From Kryptolebias marmoratus (taxonomy: Eukaryota; Chordata; Actinopteri; Cyprinodontiformes; Rivulidae): a DNA stretch of 64,000 nucleotides. Below, in pieces: positions 1 through 13,900 of the stretch (positions are counted from its first letter, which is position 1; the number at the start of each line of letters is the position of its first letter). Under the pieces are notes generated by a model, which was not told the DNA's origin, ran no database searches, and saw nothing but the letters and a program-made list of their open reading frames with translations. The stretch lies in the NCBI RefSeq assembly GCF_001649575.2, contig NC_051439.1, forward strand, positions 14,895,863-14,959,862, given 5' to 3'. The position numbers were made by a program, and so were the translations under genes.

Positions 1-1825
1 CAACGGCCGCTATAGAAACAACACTGCAAGAGGCAGGTTAAAGCCTCACTGTACAAATACAGAGACAGAGTCCGGCAAACGTAAAGCATGGCTTTGTTTG
101 TAGATGATTTGTGGAATGCTAAGCAGCGCTTTAGGCTCCAGGGGGATAGAAGGGCTTCGGGAGGCACTGGAGACCCGGACTAAAGACTGCTAGCTTGGCA
201 GAATTTCCACTGTGGTGCATCTGTGATGTCCAGATGAATGCCTTTCATGACCTGTATGGTAAAAGTCACAATTTTAAGCTATGAAAGATAAAAAAAAATA
301 CATCTTCAGCCACAAACACAACCCACAAAATTCTCTTCAATTATCCTGTTAACATCCTGTTTGTTCAGCACATCTTCATTTGAGTCTGTTTTACATCCAT
401 CCTGTTTTTGATCATCTCGGAACTCACAGGATGTCGTCAACGCATCCAATAAAAACACTGAGATCATTTGATCTCTTATTTTGTGTGTGTGGTGGCAACA
501 AGCAGGAGTGTGAGAGGACAGATCTGCACAGCGAGGCAGGGAAGCTCTCAGAGGATTTTAGACTTCTGAGGCAAGCCCTAAACAGCTGCTTAGAAAGGAT
601 AAAACCAGGACTTCCTGCTCCCCCTACCCCCTCCCCAGCAGGATTCTTCTCATCCTTTTCTCTGCAAATATATTAAGTCCATCTTCAGCCATAGCTGCAG
701 GGAGCACGGCTGAAACTTCAGAGGGATCCAAGCTGCATATGTTTCATAAAGGTTGCTTTTGTCCTGATGTGATTTTGATCATTGTTTTGAGACAGGATGA
801 GGATTTATGAAATGAGAGTGGAGCCTGGGGACCAAGCATCCTGGTACAAAGCGCTTCCAGATGTTTGATTGGGGTAAATGGGATTAGGAGGAGAGGCGTT
901 GCGGGGCGCTGAGAGGCTAATGTGGACCCCACAGAAACTTAATCACACACAAACAGACACTAACACACACACACACAGATATTGAATTCTGGGAATGACC
1001 ACCAGGTAGGTAGGCTCTTTGATCATGGATACTAAACACCTGTTGTAACACTTTTGAGGCACCACTGGATAATCTATTGTATAACCATGGCAGTTTAGTG
1101 TACACACAAAAGGTGAAAGGTCTAAAATACTTCAGGTTTCTCTGCATACACAGCTCAATGAGAAACTGATGAATTTTGATTAAATTTGGACACCATATTT
1201 GAAAAACATATCTCTTAGTCATCCTTTCTGTCAGGCTACAGAAAAACGTTATTGCTGAACAGTTGCTGGCATTCATGAATGATAACAGCGCTTTTAACGG
1301 TGCTAGTCTGCTTTTAGGGCACTTCATAATAGAAAGATGGCACTTTTTAAATTGACTTATGAACTACTTTTGAGTACAGAAAAAAGAAACAGTTCAATTG
1401 AGATTCTTTCAGAAAAGTACTGCCTTTGATGCTGCTGATCACATCATCCCTTTGCATTGTTAAGAGCTCTAGGATCAAAATTAAGGACCCAGTTGTAAAT
1501 TTATTATGCTCATACCTCTCAAACAGAAATTTCTAAATCATTGAAGATCCTGTGGTGTACCTCAGGGATTCATCCTTGTTCCACCTGACTAAACTTGGCT
1601 CATTCTCCTTTGCTCACTGCCTTTTAAAATGTTGCAAAAAAGTTTTGATAATGTATTAAATTACAGCTCATACAGGTGTTTCTTTCTGTTGTGTATTTAA
1701 AAGGCTAACCATCTTAAGGCAAACAAAAACAAATGCATCGTAGACAGAGTAAAACCATGGATGAAAAATGTGAGCAGTTGGATTTGGGTGATGAGAAAGC
1801 ACAAAGGGTCAGTGGGTACACATAC
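1..1825 (-). other. intron 8 of the CRIM1-like gene (partial)
   Basis: This is non-coding sequence between the donor of exon 8 and the left window edge. I see no cysteine-rich reading frame on the minus strand that could continue antistasin repeat 3. Contents are ordinary AT-rich intron sequence with a short (AC)n run near 962-976. Confidence 0.7.
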
Positions 1826-1979
1826 ACATATCCGTAGGGGCAGGTCTTTGTGCAGGTCAGAGGTCGGCACTTGGATGTGGGAATGCTGCACTCACACACC
1901 TGACAGCCAAAATCATCCCGCTCATATCCCATTGGACATTGCAGAGAACAGTATTTTCCCAAGTCAGGACAGGAGTCAT
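1826..1979 (-). CDS. crim1: CRIM1-like exon 8: antistasin-like repeat 2 and start of repeat 3
   Basis: The exon encodes residues 465-515 plus two bases. The acceptor is CAACTCTTTCAG|ATGAC. Residues 468-495 are antistasin-like repeat 2 (CSLQCPMGYERDDFGCQVCEC). Residues 502-515 begin repeat 3 (KCRPLTCTKTCPYGY), aligned with the KCRP-x2-C start of the human repeat. The donor is uncertain: TATGT|GTATGT (end 1826, phase 2) is the best consensus, and TAT|GTGTAT (end 1828) is possible. Past this point the frame reads through into intron-like sequence, so the third repeat must be finished by an exon left of base 1. Confidence 0.85.
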
Positions 1980-4900
1980 CTGAAAGAGTTGAGAAAGGTC
2001 ATCTGATGATGGCCACAACAATCCATCAAAAAGCAAAGACATGGTTTGCAACGGGGCTGATCACAGGAACATTCCTGTGAGCGAGTGCCTTGCAAAGACA
2101 CAAATAGGCTCTAATGAATATCAGCATGTCTGCGCTGCAGTCAAAACCGAGTGGTTGCTAAATTCTTTTGACAGAAGCATGCGCAAACAGGTAAACACTT
2201 AAATTTCTAAAAGTCATTCAGAGACTTTAAAGTTCAACATAAAGCAAGGGAGGAGAACTTACTGTTGAGGCACTGGCAGAGGAGACACCCATTTTTGTCT
2301 TGTTGGAAGCCATGAGGACAGTCATTCACTGACAAGGAGCAGTTTTCCAGGGGTGGACATAGAATGGGGCTAATTGTCTCATAAGAAGGTTCTGGAGAAG
2401 AATAGACAAGATGGAGGAAGGGGTCTTGCATGAGAAATTTATCTGGAAAAACTTTAGTCACAGTCAGGGAGGCAGTAGGAGAAAATAAAGATAACTCAAT
2501 AAGAAATTAAGTATTTTGGTATAAAATCTCACTTAATTCGATATAAATAGGTGTCTTTAAAGCCCCTCAGGTGGAACAATCATTTAATGATTTTTGTGCC
2601 ATCTGTAATAGCTACCTATTTACACATTTACACTGCTCTAAACAGTAATTACAGATAAATGTAGAGCAATTATACTAGGGTTGGGTACCTCCCTGTACTA
2701 TTGTGCTCTACTGTCTCCCATTAGTAAGCTGAATGTGTCTGGCACATTTAGAAGCTTCAGGACAGCCAGTGAAGGCAAACAAGCACCCCATGGGCTTCAT
2801 TCAGATTCTATTGTTGCTCCAGACTGTCTTGAATTTGGGGCCAGATTTATTGAGAATCCACATAAAAAAAAAACCCAAGAATAGAACAATACACACACAA
2901 GCACACGCACACGCAAACATGCACCGTCACGTCTCCTAATAAGTGCCTCTTGCCACGTTCTGTGGGAGGAGCAGGCTCAACGAGCTGTAACTAATTACAA
3001 AAAAGAAAAAAAAAACTTCAATTATGCAGCCTCCTGCTTTTAAAAGCATGCCATAACTTCACACACAGGTGGGTCTCATTTTAGCGGGCAAGGGTAATAA
3101 AGGAATACAAAGAACCCTACAGCTTGAAGAATGCTCTGTGGCCTCCCCTTTAATGAGCCCATGCAGATATACTCTTTGTAGCAACGCTGGAGGGCCACAT
3201 GAGCTGTCTGCATGTGGTATGTGGGTTAATGTGTAGCTTATATACTAGCTTGTTGCTGCACATTAGACCTAATAAAGTTTTACTTGGCCTACAGATACCT
3301 TCACAGAAGGGACAACACTCTCCAGGGATCTTCACAGGGTTTTGGCAGCTCTGTTTGCAGGCCATGGCTGTACAGTGAGGATCCCCATCCACACACTGAC
3401 AGAAGGTGCAGTCATCCTCTTTCCACTGCTCCTCATGGGCTCGCAGCTTATTATTCACCCAACAACTGGCCTTTGTGCTGTCTGATGACAACAGCTCTAC
3501 ATCTGAGAGGGAAAAAGAGACATATTTTTAATTTAATAAGAATCAACATGAGAGAAACAACATAAAGCAGAGTAGAAGCAGAACAGAAAACGGGATATTC
3601 CACAAGGGAGCAAACAAGATATGGAGTCTGGCCTTTGATGAAAATCAAAACAGAAAACACACTGCTGAACTTAGAGGATTTACTTAAATGTATAAGTCAA
3701 GAAAGGCTTTCTGGTTTGTGACAACATATGTATGGCTCCAAGTTCAAAAGTTCAGAGTATTGCTATGTCAACTTGAGTGAAATTTGGGAATTTGAGACAC
3801 ATAAAGGCTGATGACATTCATGACATCTGGTTCTCACAGTGTCCACTGATGATTTTAGCAAAAGTCTGAACTAAGCCATGCGAGTTTCAGCTCTGACCCC
3901 TCCAGGTTAAAGGCCAGGCCAAAGTTTGATAACATAAATTTCCGTCCAGAACAAAGAAAGAACTTCCCTCTCTTTTTAGATGTCGTCATTAGTTTCACGT
4001 AGAAGCTATAACAGTTTAAAAGCCAATTTGAGACATTCTGCTCAGCTTGAGGTAATAGATTATGTCTGAGCCCAGCTTTGACAACCTATTTATATTGTAT
4101 TTTGGGGGGGAAAGTTAGAGCACATTCTCTGAATTTTCCTTATGTCAGTGTAAAACAATACATATGTTTCTTCATATGTACGGAACAGCCCATTAAATGA
4201 CGGGTGATGCAGAACAAATGTCCTCTGATACTGACTGAAACTTGGCTGTTGAGGTCTTAGTGATCTTAGTGTCTTAGTGATCATAAACTACTGACAAAAA
4301 CAACAGGCTCTTTACTTGCTAATTGCCACACTATGGTTACCAGCTGCTCTCAAACTGTCTGATGTTTGAAGCAGAAATGGTAGCGCACAAAGCTTTTTGA
4401 ACCTTTACTTAACAATGCTGTCAGATGTGATAAAAATGATCTGACACATAAAATCGGTTGGATTTCAAACCAAAACCATCAGCTAAAACATGCCAAACCC
4501 CCCCTCATGAGCTGAGCAGAACTTCAATCTCTGGTTTTAGTACTTTGTCGGTTTTGTTAGAATCAGCCTCTTTCACGTACAGTAGAAATAACAATTTGGT
4601 ATAATTTACAGTAGATTTTTTTAAGACACATTATTACATCATATGTTCTCCATTGTGATTCTTGCAGGCAAAAATGCAGCTTTCCATAAGGAATTGATAA
4701 AAACATCTATACCGTGTAAAGAACTGCAGACTCTTCCAACACTATTAGCACTCCTGCTCTTTGTCCTCTTCTCCCTCTTACTGTATGCATCTGATTACCT
4801 GTAGCCATGCTGGCAGAGACCAAAGCTGGCTCCCATCTCCATCCACAGGCTCCTGTCAGTCTATAATGTGGCTGCCATATGCCCAGCAACCCCTTTTTTT

Positions 4901-7900
4901 TCTTTAACGATGCCAAAAGCACATATCAGGGCTCTCTACCTGGCTTTAAGCACACGTGATTAAGCCAGATCCACATCTTAAAAAGCCACGTTGTTCTTAC
5001 TGAAAGTCTCCCTCGTGGAAATGAATCCCTGGATCTGATGTGAGGGGAGTTTCAGGATAGGAGAATTTGTCATCATCCAAGCTGCACAATCTTTAGGCTC
5101 TGCGACTGTGTTGCCACATTGTAACAAAACAATCAAGTAAATGTGCATACCTATGCAGACGGGGCAGCACTCGCCCTCAGGAGTGTAGACGTTTTTACAT
5201 TCTAGCTCAGCACACTCTGCCTTGGAGCAGAAGGAGATTCCTCCACGGCACTGACACAGCCAGCAGCTGTCCATGCGATACACCTCTCCTTCAGAGAACT
5301 TTTTCCCTTCGAAGTCACACATAGGAGAGACTGCAGAGAAGATAAAATTGTTGTCAGTCTTAAATTCATATGTGTATGATTTGTGCTGAGTGCACAATAC
5401 TCTGTCAGGCATCCTTCACATTTGTCTTACATTAACAACAGCATTTACTCATCATGACTCTACAAGACAAATATGCAGATTTTATCGATAATTTCAATCT
5501 TCATCAGTGAGAGTCTATCAAAACCTTGTACAACCAAAAGCGAAGACAACTGTTCATTTTTTATTGCTGATGGAAACATTTTTTTATAATCCAAATGGTT
5601 CTGAAGTTGATCATGAAGGCTGGAAAGTGGCATTTATCAGACAATGAGTCCATTGGGAGGAATTTCACAGGAATCTATCAAGTCTTAGAATAGTTTGGAT
5701 TCTTGCAGTGCATAGTAAATTAAAACAGTTTGGATCTGAAGAATTTGGCAGAATCTGGGCTCAGTACTCTGGTGGCAGGTACCCTGGCCAGTATTTACTA
5801 AGAGCATCCAAGCATTTAAAACCACTTTCAGCTGTTTTCTCTCAGCTATGAAATATAATTATCCTATTTACATCAGGAGTGAACAACAAGATCTGATTCT
5901 GCATACAGTCAACAAGTTTGCTGGTATATAGACACAAATCAGGAAAATAGACCGAAGAAAAGCTTAAAAATAGCAATAACTAAAGGTGCAGTTTCCTAAA
6001 ATAGAACTAAATTGATTAATTATTCACAACAATGGGTAGTTTTTTAGTAAAAAAAAAAAGAAAGAAAAATGACCCCAATATGGTAACACTGCATTACATA
6101 TTCAATGTACCACAGAGATTTGAATGCCTCAGCTTTACAAGATCCTAAGTAACTATTAAATAGCAGTCAGCAAGGGAGAGAGAGAGAGACAATTCGGTTA
6201 TGTAAGAAAGCCTCAACACTCACAGAGGAGTAGCTGCATTAGTAAGGTAAATAAATGCATAACTCAGATGGAAGCAGATGTGGGGGTTGGGGGATGGTTT
6301 TCATAAATGAGAGCAGAGGTTAAAAGCAGCATCTGTACGCCATACCTTTAAGTTCAGACTCAAAGCGTCTGAGCCAATGACCCCATGCCTCTCGACAAGC
6401 AGTGCTGAACTCCTAATACAAAGCAGGTGGGGCAGCAGAGTTGAAAGTAGAGTGGGGATTTTGTTCAGCCTTTATTATCTATCTTGCCATTTTTCCAGCC
6501 TTCTTTCCTCTCCTGTTCTTTAATCCTGTGATTTCAGTTTGTGTGCTTCATAAAAAGCAGCAAAAATGCATGAAGCACTTTGGCAATGGCTTTTTAATGC
6601 TCACAGACACAATAGGAAATTACATGATGGGATGCTTATGTAATTTATTGAGTGTTTGTAATTTCTATGCCACTTGCAGTTTTGTGCACTTTTATTTTTT
6701 GAATTGAGGTGAGTATCATATGTAAAGATGCTGTTAAACATTTTCAAAAGGCTAGGTGTTCTTCCGGCTTCTCTTCTGGTTTACAATCTTCAAAAATCGA
6801 AGACACTGAGAAAATGGATGTTTTCCCAGAGATAAATAATAATTGAATTAATCACTGTCTGCTTTAGAAAAAAAAGTTTAACAGATGTCACTAACACAAC
6901 TACACTATCAACTGTTGTTGGCTGCATGTTCATAATGAAGTCAAGCTGTAGTCCCTGAGACTGATTAAAGTGGTGATCTCAGCCTTATTGCTTAACATCA
7001 GCATAAATCTCTCAAACTCGGCACCCCTGCCTGACAACCGGGGACATATTTCGAATTTGTACCAGCCAAAGTGTTGAGAAACGGCAGCTTAACCGGATCA
7101 AACAGGATCTTCTGTAACATCGAATGACAAAGGTCAGGACAGTGCTGCCAGGTCTGAGTTGCCACAGATACAGATGTTTTTCAGCCAATAATGAAGCAGA
7201 TGAGGCCAAAACACACAGGTGGGACTTAAATGTTACTGGACATGAAGACCCTGATGAAATATTACCCATCAGCCCTATGGGCACTGGAAAGAAGCTAATC
7301 AATCCAAGCCACAAATGGAAAGACAATGCAGGGATGGGTTAGAATGTTTGCCACTGGATGGTATTGTTTCAAAATAAATTAGACTTTATAAGATGCTGCA
7401 TTTGTTGATGTTGCGTTGGAAGCTGCTGCAGGACTGGAAAGTTGGGGCCTAGTGCGTGTCTTTGTCCATGTCCCTTTTTTGTGGAGCTTTCTGACATGAC
7501 ACGCAGTCATGCAGCCCTAACGGACAGTAGGAGCAGCACAAAAGGCATCAAACCCCAAGTCCAAAGAGCAGCAGACACTTGTTATCAAAACACTGATCCC
7601 CCGGCCCCCACGGCTGCCATTCAGCCCCCGCTGGCATGCCGGACTCGATTACCCTCCCCACTGGCAGACTGGAGCGCATAAAAAGCATTCCCATCAATGA
7701 ACTGTTGAACCTTTTCCCCTTCTGGACGTGTGACCAGACAGGAACCCTTTGACACTGCACTTCTGTTGAGCAAATTCATAGCCTAAGCACTTTTCTGGTC
7801 ACTGGGTTTGTTAAGTCTATTAATTCCAGGACACGGCACTCATTTATACATCTGGAGGTCCCAGAATGGGAATTTGTTCTGTTGGTAAAACAGAGAATAT

Positions 7901-10900
7901 TTTTTGGGTGTGCAGAGTAAACAGGCCAGTGCCACAGGTCCCCTCCCTCCTGGTCTTCCTGGCTAACTCTGCTCCACAACAGAGGTGCAGTGAAATTTTA
8001 ATGAATGTTCTCTCTTTTTTTATATTCTTGTGTCCATTTTTCACTAGATCAGCCTTGCCACAGGCTTTGAATAGCCTATTGTAGTTAAAATCCATTCAGA
8101 CAATAAAAATGTGGGTTTAACACAAGAAAAATGTGTTCGAACTTTGGTCATTAACTCTGGAAGGCATTGACTCAGCATGATGAACAGTAATAATCCATCC
8201 AGCAACTTTCTTTTTTACTGTAGATGATTGTTCGGCAGGGAGAAAAGCCTGACTCAGAAGAACATAATTGCCTCCAGTTCACTGATGCATTTCACACCAA
8301 CTGTGTAACTGCTTCTTGCAGTGTGAGAGCAATCAAAGAGTGTTGTGTACACTTCAGTGCTATCACCTTTCTGGCACTCATAGACATCACAGCAGTCTCC
8401 TGGCTGACCGCTGGCCTGACTGAGTGGAACGGGGTGCTGTCCGCTTGGGCAGTGGGGCTTCTGGCAGGCACCAAAGTCACAAGTGCACTGGGGTGGTATG
8501 GAAGGGCAGCAACCAGCAGGGGGCGTGTAACTCTTGGTCAGGACTGACCCTTTGGGGCAGGAGGGCACCGGCAGAGCAGGACATGTCACCCCAGCACACC
8601 TCAGCTGTTCTGCAAAGAAAACACACATGAATGAATTAATTCATGAATACACAAGTTGTTCCGTATTTCATTTGAACAACGCTGTTCTCCTAAAGGAGGT
8701 GAGGTTTGTTGTGCTGCCATGTGTGAGTGCCTGCTTGAGCCACTTTAGAAAGATGCTTGTCATGGCAGAAACCGACCGCTGAGTTCACACAATCACCCAG
8801 CAAAACTCTGCCCAGAGCTATTAGATCCTCACTTCAGTTTGTGGCAGCTTTACAGCCTTCTGTCAAAGCAGTGAGAGTGCAGCTCCCTCTCCCTCCCTCT
8901 CTCTCTCAACATGACATGGTTCGCATATCCTGTCGCCGCGACTCTGATCCCACTCAGTCTGCCTCAACTAGCCCACAATCCAAACAGCCGCTTGCTCTCT
9001 AAAACCAGTCATTAATAGCAGCCAACCTTCAACAGAGCTTTGCTTCATGCCAGTTTACTGACGCCCCTCCACTTAGCATACCAGGATGTATTTGTCCATT
9101 CATCTGCAGAGCCAATATAAAGGCTCTGATAGCTCTTGTTAGAGGTGTGTGTGTGTGTGAGTTGTATGCAGAGTAATCTGGGCAAGGGGCTTAAGGGTGT
9201 GTTTTGGAGCCTTTTTCAGGAAAATAAAAGTGAAGCCCCTTCACAGATATTTCTTTAGAACAGTAGATTTCTTCCAAAAAAGGGGATTACTAAAACCAAA
9301 GGAGGGTGTTTATTTTGGTTCTCAGTGTCGCTGTAATGTACACAGGAAGGCGGAGGTGGGATGAAAATTGAAGCTCTATCCTGTAATCAATCAGTCACTA
9401 AGTTCTCCCTCCGATCCCCAGTTGTAAACAGAGAGTTTAACAGAAAATCAGAAAGGGCAGAGAAAGTGGAAAAGCAGTAAATCTATGTGTCACTGAACAT
9501 GACACACACATACAGAAGAACCCGAGTCAACAGATGACTATTATATCAGAGTTAAATCAAGCTGATTATTATTTTTATAAGAAATGCCTGACAATCTTTG
9601 CATACATATGGTTTTTGAGGAAAGAAAATTAAACAGACTGAAAATTGCATAACAGCGTTTTGGAAAAGTTTCCAGAGTTTTTGGCTGGTGGTCTTTCTGG
9701 ATTGGTGATGGAGGCACAGCACAAGTCTCTCAGAAGATGTGCCTCAAACCCGTCATTCAAACACCAGTGAATGGATGTCTTTGAGTTATGAGCAGGTTCA
9801 GGGTTTAGATTTTCAATTTCACAATTGGACCTTCCAATCATATTATTTTATTCTATTTCAAAAGGATAAAATCTATCATTAAATCCGATCCTATTCTACC
9901 AGCTAGTTTAACAGCCATTCTGCTTGACCCAAAATAAATATATATTAAAAAAAAAACACGTATAGATGAGGGGCTTTGACTGTGACTGCGGCAGTTTGGT
10001 GGGTGGAGGTAATGTAACCGACAGATGAAATTGAGAAGAAGGGAAATGTTAAACTTTTCTGGCTCCAGATAAATACAGCAGGAGTGTGAGGTGTCTGTAC
10101 TGTACTGTTTACTCAAGCAACCTGGGAACCGTGAGGACCGCCACAAAGCTCTCATTGATAAACTTTGCAACTGAATAGTGTCATAGAAAGTGAAGGAAAA
10201 CCCCCAAATTAACGGACGGCTGCAACCCTTTCAAAGATTTTTGGCTTAATTTCTATGCTGGAGTTAAATAAACTTCAGATGGAAGTGCTGATTGGCCAAT
10301 GTTTTACCTTCAATAAAGTCTAACACAGTTCACTGCTGCTCAGTTAAATTGCTTTTGCATTTGAAAACCTCAAGCTTTTTTTTTAAATCCGCAAAAAAAT
10401 GCACAGGGGCAATCTTGCTCAAGGTTCCGTGCTGAAAAACACTTTCTGTGCATTGTGTACGACTCTGAGAAGCCTGATTACTCTTTCAGTTGTGATAATG
10501 GCTGGGGTTAGAGAGCGCTGGGAAAAGCAGCTGGCAGACATGTCATTGTCATTCAAATGAATTGAATTGTATGCATCTATGGAAGTGGTCCAACCCTTGT
10601 AGGTCTAATTAATGTAATTTTCTTTTAAGATGGAACATTTATGAGAACAATAGGCAGAAACAGAGGTTGGGAAAAGTCAGCAGCGAATGGATTTTATGCT
10701 GCACCATTTCTGTTCTATCTCTAAGCTCAAATGGCCATGATTGGTGAGTCAGTGAATGCAAAATGATTCTTTGTATAACAATGGTGGAAACACTCCAGCT
10801 TACGCAAACACAAAAGCCATGATTTGGTATGCTTGATAAATTCTCTATGAAGATCAGGCAAAAAGTGCTTTTTTATAACTTTAAGATAGGAAGGAATTGT

Positions 10901-13900
10901 AAACCTATACCGCAAAGTATTCCCTGCAACATTATGCAATTTCTGTTACTCACACATAAGTGAGACATGGAAATTGTCTTGTAACCACAGAATGGTCTCG
11001 TTTGTAAACGATGTATATTTCTGGCATCTCTGCAGCTCATTGAAGAAAAAAAAACCTTATTTTTTTCTTCATGCTGGATACAAGGAGTGCAGTCTTTTTC
11101 TCCAAGCAGAGCAACTGAACCAGGCAGAGGAGGCTACGCTGACAGCCTGAGTTTACTCATGGAAAAAGTGCACAATGTGAGTTCTGTTCACCAACTGACT
11201 TTGGAAGCAAGTCAGTGGAGAACAAAGCCATCTCAGTCTCTGCCCTACGTGGGTTTTTGGTCTGTCCTCAGGTTTTATAAAGTTGCACAAGGGACACATC
11301 AGGGCGGTCTCTCATATTAAGCTGTGGGGGCATGGCCCTTCATCAACCAGCAGTTTGGGTAACCCCTGCCTTGGTCTAGGTATGAAGACCAAGGAGCAGG
11401 AGGGTATCCAAAAGGCAGAAACAGGTTCAACAGGTGGATACCTAGGGCATAGAGCAGAAGGCAGCTATACATGACTTGTTCTTTTAGTCTTTAGCTGATA
11501 ATTTTGGATTGAAAACAAGATTGTGAGTGTGGGACAGTGGTGTGGTGGTTTGCACCATCACTTCACAGCAAGAAACACCCAAGTACAGATCTCAGCTAAG
11601 GCTGTTCTGTACAAAGTTTGTGCGGTCAATAGAGGGAAGTTAAATATGGATTATAATGTTGAATGTAATATAATATTTGTGGGTTGTGACATCTTTATGA
11701 TAGTAAAATTATGTATTGTGTCTGTTTTTATCTGTGTGGGGAATTTTCTGTGTGATATTTTGAATTGGTTTGGGCATGAAAAGGCTTTAGATTATTCTTA
11801 TTTAGGTGCTTTGTTTTATAGTTTAAAGTGACTTATTTTCATTTGAATATGTAAAGAATCAAAACTCACTCATTCACTTATTCATTCATTCATTCATTGA
11901 AATTCGCTGTGCAATAGAGTGCGGTCAAGAGAATGTCCACAACCTGTTGTGAACATTTGGACACCGATTCATTTGTGTAGGTTCATGTGTGCACAGCAAA
12001 TGTACATAACATGTGTACATTCCAGAGAAACGACTTCTTGCTGTCAAATGGCACAACGGTTGACCAGTGATGAAGAGCTCTGAGGAATTTAGTCAGTCCA
12101 AAGAGTCTGTATTCCAGACAGAAATGCCACACCATGTATGGTTGTATCTGACACAATAATATAAAACTTCTGCTGCTAGAGGGAGTGTGGAGAGCACATG
12201 ATCAGTCAGTCCCATATTTTAGACCTGTCTTTTTGTTTAGACCTTCTGTTTGGATGTAGCAGCAATCATCTAAAAAATCCTATGGTTTTCTGTTGGAATA
12301 ACATTCATCTACAAGCCTTAGACAATTTCCTGAATGTTCAAATTAAAATGATCCCTACATGATGGCACCAAGTCAGAAGGTCATTAGAAAATGCTGGCTT
12401 CAAAAACTCTCTTTCTTTTGGTATTGTATTATTATTATTATTATTGGCAATAACAAAAATAATAAAGATATTCAATTATTGGAGCAAATGGCTATGTGTG
12501 GCTACAAAAGGAAATTGATGGGAAAACGCCTTGCCTATCTTGCTAATAGAACAGATTATTAGTTATAGTATGCCTTCTAAATTCTATGTAAAATTTGAAA
12601 AACTGAACAAAATTAAAAGGTAAAAAAAATCTGTTCTCAAGAGAAATCCAGAAATAGCTCTTCAAAACAAAACAGAACATGCGGCACATGTATTGTTTCT
12701 CAGACTCAGTCGTAATGTGTTGCAATTGTAGAAAACAACCCTATGAGAAATTGGAGCAAAGACAGCTGTTTGATAAGTTGTGGAGGAGGCAGTTGCGTTA
12801 TGTATGGATTTTAGCCATGGGAACTTTTTTCTCTTGCAGAGAAGAAAGCAACATGATGATAATAAAAGTAAAGAGTCAGAGAACATCAACAGTTATCTTA
12901 GGCTCTATTGGGGATACTTTGATTAGGTAATGGTTATGGCTGAGTACTTGAGTAAAGGCTTTAAGCCTGGATAAAGGTAATAATTTAGAGCTGGACATGC
13001 AGGAGGAGCCTAAGACTTGTTTTGTGTGTATTTTGGCTCTTCTTGCTGGGCCAATATTGCCTGGCTTGGTCATTGACTGACAAAGAAAAGTAAGTGGATA
13101 GACAGAAATCCCAACAGGCTTTCAAGGGAAGAATTTTTTTTTGTCTCAAATAGCCACACAGGATCTTTGTTTCCTATTTCAATCCCACACATATATTAAT
13201 ACACACACGCTCTGGGAAACGACGAGGCCGCAGCTTCCTCAGACGGGGCACAAACATTCAGCACTGAGACGTCTCGTGCCCCCGCCAGCCAATGTGGGTC
13301 TGGCTCGGCCAGTAATAGCCTTGCCACAAAGAGGCTGCAGCCAAGCAGAACTAACAGTCCTTTCACAAGGGCAGAAAAAGGCAGGACGGAGGTGGCATAC
13401 GTAGGCAAGTGAGTCTGTGAGAGCGAGGTCAGTTGGTTCTATGGCATCACACTGGGCACAGCTTCCTCGTCTGATGAGCCACTTGTGAACTCCCAGCTGT
13501 CTGCGAGGCACATTCCTCCAGTTTACACTTACTAAGCAAGGCCCAATCACTTCAGCATAATTCATGTTTACATCTATCTCTACTTCTGATCATATGTTTG
13601 CATCAAGTGACGCCAGATGCATGAATCACCAAAAAATGCCCAACCTGCTGTTGCTTGTTTCTATCAGTGAGCAGCAGCAGGGGAATTCCTCCAAAATAGC
13701 AGTCTGGGTCCTTATCATGATTGAAATATGTAAACCATCCCGAGTGTAAAACAACCAAACACCACCCTACCATGACCCTGGGGCCTGTACACAAATACCT
13801 CAACAAAATTGTTGGCTTCTGTTGCAGCTTCTTATCCTGCTGCATCTGTCCTTCCTCTGCTGCACTTATCACATCCTCTTTCCTCCCTGACATGTGGGCA

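Noticed and set aside
6361..6450. Possible cysteine-rich minus-strand exon fitting the missing VWC-like module
   Set aside because: Only one CC pair appears, in a frame without the other cysteines or splice sites.
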